A DNA stretch of 64,000 nucleotides, from positions 1 through 64,000 of the forward strand of contig JBCFYV010000536.1 in assembly GCA_039000515.1 (NCBI GenBank). The letters run 5' to 3'. The DNA comes from Timema cristinae (Eukaryota; Arthropoda; Insecta; Phasmatodea; Timematidae). Of this stretch, positions 59,165 to 64,000 are shown piece by piece (positions within the stretch are counted from its first letter, which is position 1; each line of letters starts with the position of its first letter). Both the position numbers and the translations under genes were made by a program. Below the pieces are notes generated by a model that saw only the letters and a list, made by a program, of their open reading frames with translations, made no database searches and was not told the origin of the DNA.

Positions 59165-60115
59165 AAATGAGTTTTTCTTTTAGTCGAAATAAATAAAGGT
59201 CAAGTCAGAATAGTCCAGAGTAGTGAATCAGAATAAATTAGGAAATATTTGTAATAAACAAGGAACAAGATGAAAAAAAATTATGATGTCCATTTCCGAA
59301 TCGGTAAGAAACGAGTTTTCATTTTATAAATAAGAAAGAATGTGTTGAAAAAACCATTAAGATTAAAAAGGAACGGATTAAAGTGAAATGGAATAAATGA
59401 TAAAAATAAGGAGTTATGAGTTGGCATAAATAATAAAAAAAGATGTCAGAATACATAAAATATATGTCTGAATAAATAAGGCGAATGTAAGGTCATACAA
59501 AGTGTAACGAGTAGGAATAAATAAGGAATGAGTAACAATAAGTAATAAAATACTTTACATATATCCAGAACATATTGGAATCTATGATAAAATTAATCTG
59601 AATAAAAAAGAACGATAGGATTAAATAAGGGATGCTTGGTAATATAATATAAAAAAGTCTTAAAAATGATTATGAAATGTGTAAGAATAAATTAGCAATA
59701 AATCAGAATAAATAATAAATAAAAGGTTGGCTACAGAAAGGAACAGTTACAAATGGCTAGGGATCGAGTTGATATAAGTTATTAACGAATTTAAATAAAT
59801 TGGGAAAGAGTCAAAAAAAGCTAGGAACAAGTCAAAATAAATTAGGAACGAGTCACAACCAGCTAGGAACAAGTCAAAATAAATTAGGTACGAGTCAAAT
59901 CAAACTAGCAACAAGTTGAAATAAATTAGAAAAGAGTCACAATAGATATGTAAGAACTTGTCGTTAAAATTATGGAAGAATTTTTCAAAATAATTAAGGA
60001 AATGTTCAGAATAAACAATGATTATGTTGGAATAAAGTATGAATGTGTCATAATATATATGTAACTATTTGTAGTAAATAAAGAAGAAGATTAAATTAAC
60101 CAGGAAAAGTCGGTA
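59165..60115. repeat. Purine-rich ~20 bp minisatellite (block A, right)
   Basis: Near-identical counterpart of 1225-2160. Confidence 0.7.
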
Positions 60116-60151
60116 TGAAGTAGTATTTAGTTAAAATTGAATGAAAACCAG

Positions 60152-60600
60152 ATGGAAGGAAAGACAAACCAGGATCACACATGTGAACAGGTGGTTCGAG
60201 TCCCCGATACTTTCAATGAGATAGAGAGTGAGCCAATGGAGCAGGACTGGTTACTCAAAGCAAGACCACACCAGGACAGACTACCAACTTAACAGCCACA
60301 ACACAGAATGTGACGGAACCTACTGCCAATATACTAGCTGAGATACTTTCTTCGTTACAACAATTAACAACCAGCCAACAACAGCTTGCTGCTAACCAAC
60401 AACAGACAGGAGACGACATACGCACCTACATTTGTGACTTGACTAACTCTTTAAGGGTTGAATTTACCACTGAGTTGGAGAAGATGAGGGAAGACTTCAA
60501 GGGTAGAATGGAATCCTCACACAGGACACTCACCCAGGGTTTATCACAGGTCAAGCAGAAAATGGATAAATCCGCCCATAGGGTTCACAAACAGGGATAG
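60152..60600 (+). pseudogene. Gag-like N-terminal fragment, frameshifted (right copy)
   Basis: Counterpart of 2201-2650. One G is missing at about 60243 (GCAGGACTGG for GCAGGGACTGG), so the frame from ATG 60152 is broken. The Gln-rich, coiled-coil half is open in the next frame from 60310 to 60600. Confidence 0.4.
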
Positions 60601-60610
60601 GCAGGTTTAG

Positions 60611-61091
60611 TATCCCCTCCGAACAGGTGATAATTGTAGAAGGGAGCGAGGTTATAGGGAAACCTCAAGTAGGTCAGGAAATGGGCAGGGTCCTCAGAGT
60701 CATCCTGATAGATGCCCCCTTAACAATAGGCCACCTTATGTGAGAGTTGGGAAGAGGGGACCCCATAGTAATCGGGAGAGCAGAGGGGATGTGCAAGGTT
60801 CTGATGGCAGGTTTTCAAGGGAAACCCCACGTTATAACCTCAGCAACCCCAACAACTCATCCTATCCCAGAGGAAACCCTAATAGAGGAAATGGTCATAC
60901 ACCCCAAGGGGACCAAAACCCCTCACATTTTGACATTAACGCCATTGTGAAGCAGGGCAGAGATTAGTTGCATCTCCGAGGAGGCGGCGGAGTTGTTGAA
61001 GGCGATGGGAAGGCCCGATCACATTTTCCCCGTCCTGATGATGAAGATTTTGGGGGTTACAAGCAGGAAGATCCCGCCCATACGCCTTTAA
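60611..61091 (+). pseudogene. Basic Arg/Gly/Asn-rich gag-like continuation (right copy)
   Basis: Counterpart of 2661-3139. One extra G near 60954 changes the frame after NAIVKQ and gives an early stop at 60965-60967. Confidence 0.35.
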
Positions 61092-61104
61092 ATGTTGATT
61101 TCCA

Positions 61105-61389
61105 TAATAATAATAATAATAATAAAATAATAATAATAACAATATTTAGCACTGCGTCTTACAAACAGTTCGGGTTATACGCTTTAAGTACTAATTACGC
61201 AAAAGGATTAGGAATTGGGATGGTTTAATTAGAGGAAGTGAACCCGCATTTGCGTGTAGCGGGAGTGGTAAACCATTTAGGAAAACCACCCCCAGTTCAC
61301 CTGACCGAGATTCGAACCTAGATCTCCCTGTCCACAGCAGTCGAGATCAACACGACATGCGCGTTAGTCAACTACGCCACCGAGGCGGG
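61105..61389 (-). mobile_element. tRNA-derived SINE, type I (right block A)
   Basis: Counterpart of 3152-3440. The AAT microsatellite differs slightly in length and one C is missing in the head (GTCAACTACGCC near 61368). Confidence 0.85.
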
Positions 61390-61806
61390 TATTATTTAGA
61401 AAATTGGATCTATAAACAATTTAAATTCAAAAAAATATAATGTGGGCGTTGTAAAATAGGAAACAATGAATAGAAAATTTAAATAGCCCTATCCTATTTC
61501 CAGTATATCACAGCGTGCTTGTTATTTAAAAATCACTATAGTTTCTTGTCGAATCAAATGGAGATACGACATTAAACGCCGGTAATGTGGCCAAAGCCGG
61601 TCCCAAGCCCGGTCGAAAAACACAGAGGGGCGTTAGCACTATAATTATAGCCTTAGGAAATTCCTCGGAATTCCCCTGAAAAACTGAAGACGCTGAAATG
61701 GACTGATGGATAACTACAAATTTTGGCAAGGTTGGTTCGGTCATGTTCTCATACAAAGGTAAGATTTTATTCGCATATTATTTATTCCGTACTATACGTA
61801 CTAATG

Positions 61807-61911
61807 CTATTTAGGAAATATCGCCCTCAGTATACCCTACCGTGATTCAAACCCCGATCTTCCAGACATCAGCAGTCTAGTCTATTGGGAGAGTGACGCC
61901 TTATGCTATGT
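61807..61911 (-). mobile_element. Old type I SINE remnant (right block A)
   Basis: Counterpart of 3858-3962. Confidence 0.55.
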
Positions 61912-62109
61912 GAACACTGAAACAGGTACAGTATATTGTATATACGTTTGCTTATTTCCATGATAACATATTTAATTAAATTATACGATTAAAGCACCAT
62001 AGTAACAATAACAATGGTAACTGTAAGGTAAAAATATATAAATGGTAATCTATCCCTGCTGTTTCTTTACATTTTCTGCTTTCGTTCCTTTCTCTACCAC
62101 ACCCCAAGA

Positions 62110-62327
62110 ATGCGCAGGAAAGATTAATGGGCTGTAAGAACTTACGATTATGAAACAAGAAACAATAATCTCGTGAAGCCTGTATAATCCACCATTTGGC
62201 TTCCCCACTGAAGGTAATTAGGTTTATCCTGTCAGTCGTCAAAAAGCAAAGATCGGAAACTTAGTGGTTTCTTGATAACTCTGAGCTATTTTGGTGTTTG
62301 TGTAGATCAGGAAATTAGTACAAAGCA
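62110..62327. repeat. ~220 bp dispersed repeat, copy 3
   Basis: Counterpart of 4160-4377 and related to 31384-31616. Confidence 0.7.
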
Positions 62328-62913
62328 TAGTTCAAAATAAAACCACTTTACAAATATACAAGCCCCAAACAACAATTCAGGTTTAGAGTTAATGTTTTAG
62401 AAATAAAAATAAAATATTCGATATATTAAAATATGCAGTTAATGCCCTTGTTGTTTACATTTTGCCAAGACTAAAATATATTTAAAATTCGTTATTAGCT
62501 TATATAATGTTTTCAGAAACAATATTATATTTAAAATTCTATGGCTAGAATTAAAAAAAAAGTTTCAAACTTAATTGCATTTGTTTAAAGGACAAACTGT
62601 GTGTAGTAATTTTTGATTAAATTATCATTTAGGTTATGTGTTTGTGAGAAGTATTACTATTTTAGATTAAAAATACTTATAAGTGTTGTAATTAGTTATG
62701 CTCTTTAAGCATTTTATAAACGTATTTATTTCGTTTAACTAATAATACAAAGATATATCCATACAAATTAGCAAACGATGTTGAAATACCACTTTTTCTT
62801 TTGTGTGTAACAGAAAAAAAGATACCGAAGGTTACCTACTCTCACACAATGGTGCTCAGACGACCGATCGAAAATTTTATCCGTAGAAGTCCATCCAGTT
62901 GTATTATAGTGAT

Positions 62914-63271
62914 CAATGGGTCAAAGTATATTATATTATTATTATTATTATTATTATTATATTATTATTATTATTATTATATTATTATTATTAGCACCGC
63001 GTTCTACTACCCATTCGGGTTATACGCACTTACGCTAATGTGTAATGGTAGGGTGATTGTGAGATGAAATGAAGGACCTACAGTTTAACGTGGAATCCGA
63101 ACCACGGTGGAGGCCTTGCATTACCCACATTCACAAGATGTCTTGTCAGAGGTGAAGGAAGGGTTTGGTAATCAGATTAATCTGTGCCGGGACCGAGGAT
63201 TGAACCCCGGCCGCCAGCATAGAAGGCTGACACCTTACCCCTAGACCGCCAGTTCTCCAATGGGTCAAAGT
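62914..63271 (-). mobile_element. tRNA-derived SINE, type II, with target duplication (right block A)
   Basis: The same CAATGGGTCAAAGT duplication (62914-62927 and 63258-63271) and body as at 4966-5322, so the insertion predates the block A duplication. The TTA tract has a different length and internal pattern. Confidence 0.92.
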
Positions 63272-63852
63272 GAATTCCCACGTACGCTGAAAGCAGTACA
63301 GTATGTCAGCACCGCTTAGTGGTGCAGCTGTTCACACGCCTTGGGGAAAGTTGGGAATCTCTGTTTACCCATGATCTATTGAAACGTCAAACCTTTAAAT
63401 GAAAATATTACGATCAGTGCACGTTGCTGTATATAAAATAAAATGAGATATATACTTACTACCCGGGTTTGATTTTTTCATCGATAAAACTTGTGGCTTC
63501 CAATATACTGTAGTTTTCCATTATCACTTTTGAGATACGCCATTGTGAGAATGTGTTGTGTTTATTAAATAAAAACACATGCTTGAAAGTTTGCGCATGC
63601 GCTTATTGGTTCTTCTTGACGGGGTTTTCTGTAGAAGCGCTGGAAAATCTAGACGAGGGACATATATTTGCACATTAAATGTTAGAAAGGTAAAGTAATT
63701 GGGGAACGATGCTTAAAAAGCTTACTAATAAATATTTCACTTATTTTTGTAATGTTTTTTTAAATTGATAGTTTTTATGTATCAATACACTCACTAAGAT
63801 ATAGAGAATCGTTATAAACTAAAATTATATTATTTGCTTTCGAAATTATTTG

Positions 63853-64000
63853 ACATCATATTATTATTATTATTATTATTATTTAGCACCGCGTCTTACT
63901 AACTGTTCGGGTTATACGCTTTAAGTACTAATTACGCTAATGGATTGGGAATTGGAAAGGTTCAATTAGAGGAAGTGAACCAGCATTTACGTGGAGGAAG
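63853..64000 (-). mobile_element. Type I SINE, cut by the window edge
   Basis: Counterpart of 5904-6198. CATCATATTA, a TTA tract (two more repeats than in the left copy) and the tail from 63884 are present; the head lies beyond the window. Confidence 0.85.

Larger units (their letters stand above)
57953..64000. repeat. Block A, right copy
   Basis: Counterpart of 1-6051, running to the window edge. The net offset drifts only from 57952 to 57949 over 6 kb, so very few bases were gained or lost. Confidence 0.95.

Overview
This is an AT-rich, gene-poor stretch of animal nuclear DNA. There are no bacterial operons, no long uninterrupted reading frames, many short interspersed repeats with tRNA-like heads, and several decayed DNA transposons. 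The pogo/jerky-like transposase with a C-terminal PHD-type finger and the Tc1/mariner-type fragments resemble families common in arthropods. That makes an arthropod or related invertebrate a reasonable guess, but no species can be named from the sequence.

Layout. Block A (1-6051) is repeated almost base for base at 57953-64000. It holds a purine-rich minisatellite, a broken retroelement gag-like frame, two full SINEs, a SINE remnant, a ~220 bp dispersed repeat and a third SINE at its end. At 7744-10943 there is a 3.2 kb pogo/jerky-type transposon with matching ends, a TA target duplication, subterminal copies of its end motif and a transposase gene broken at about four places. SINEs and short tandem repeats fill 11-17 kb; 17-21.6 kb is mostly featureless.

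Block B occurs twice (about 21600-27055 and 46680-53400). It carries a gene of unknown family: a short Arg/Gly-rich first exon (47426-47531), an intron of about 4.4 kb, and a second exon coding a Ser/Thr/Pro-rich hexapeptide repeat followed by a conserved basic C-terminal segment. The intron contains a 45 bp minisatellite, a Tc1/mariner-type transposase remnant and a hAT transposase C-terminus. The left copy has lost the start of exon 1 through a ~748 bp deletion and is a pseudogene. Both copies carry single-base lesions in the hexapeptide repeat.

The most striking structure is at 34552-39413: about 4.9 kb of a seven-base satellite (consensus CGATNNT) organised into three higher-order units of about 1.5-1.7 kb plus a partial fourth. 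Around it lie LINE C-terminal fragments, a pogo-type C-terminal fragment and several independent minisatellites (54, 86, 103 and ~130 bp).

No complete working protein gene can be certified. The best candidate is the right-hand block B gene, if its single-base lesion is a sequencing error. Statements about homology rest on motif recognition by eye, not on searches.
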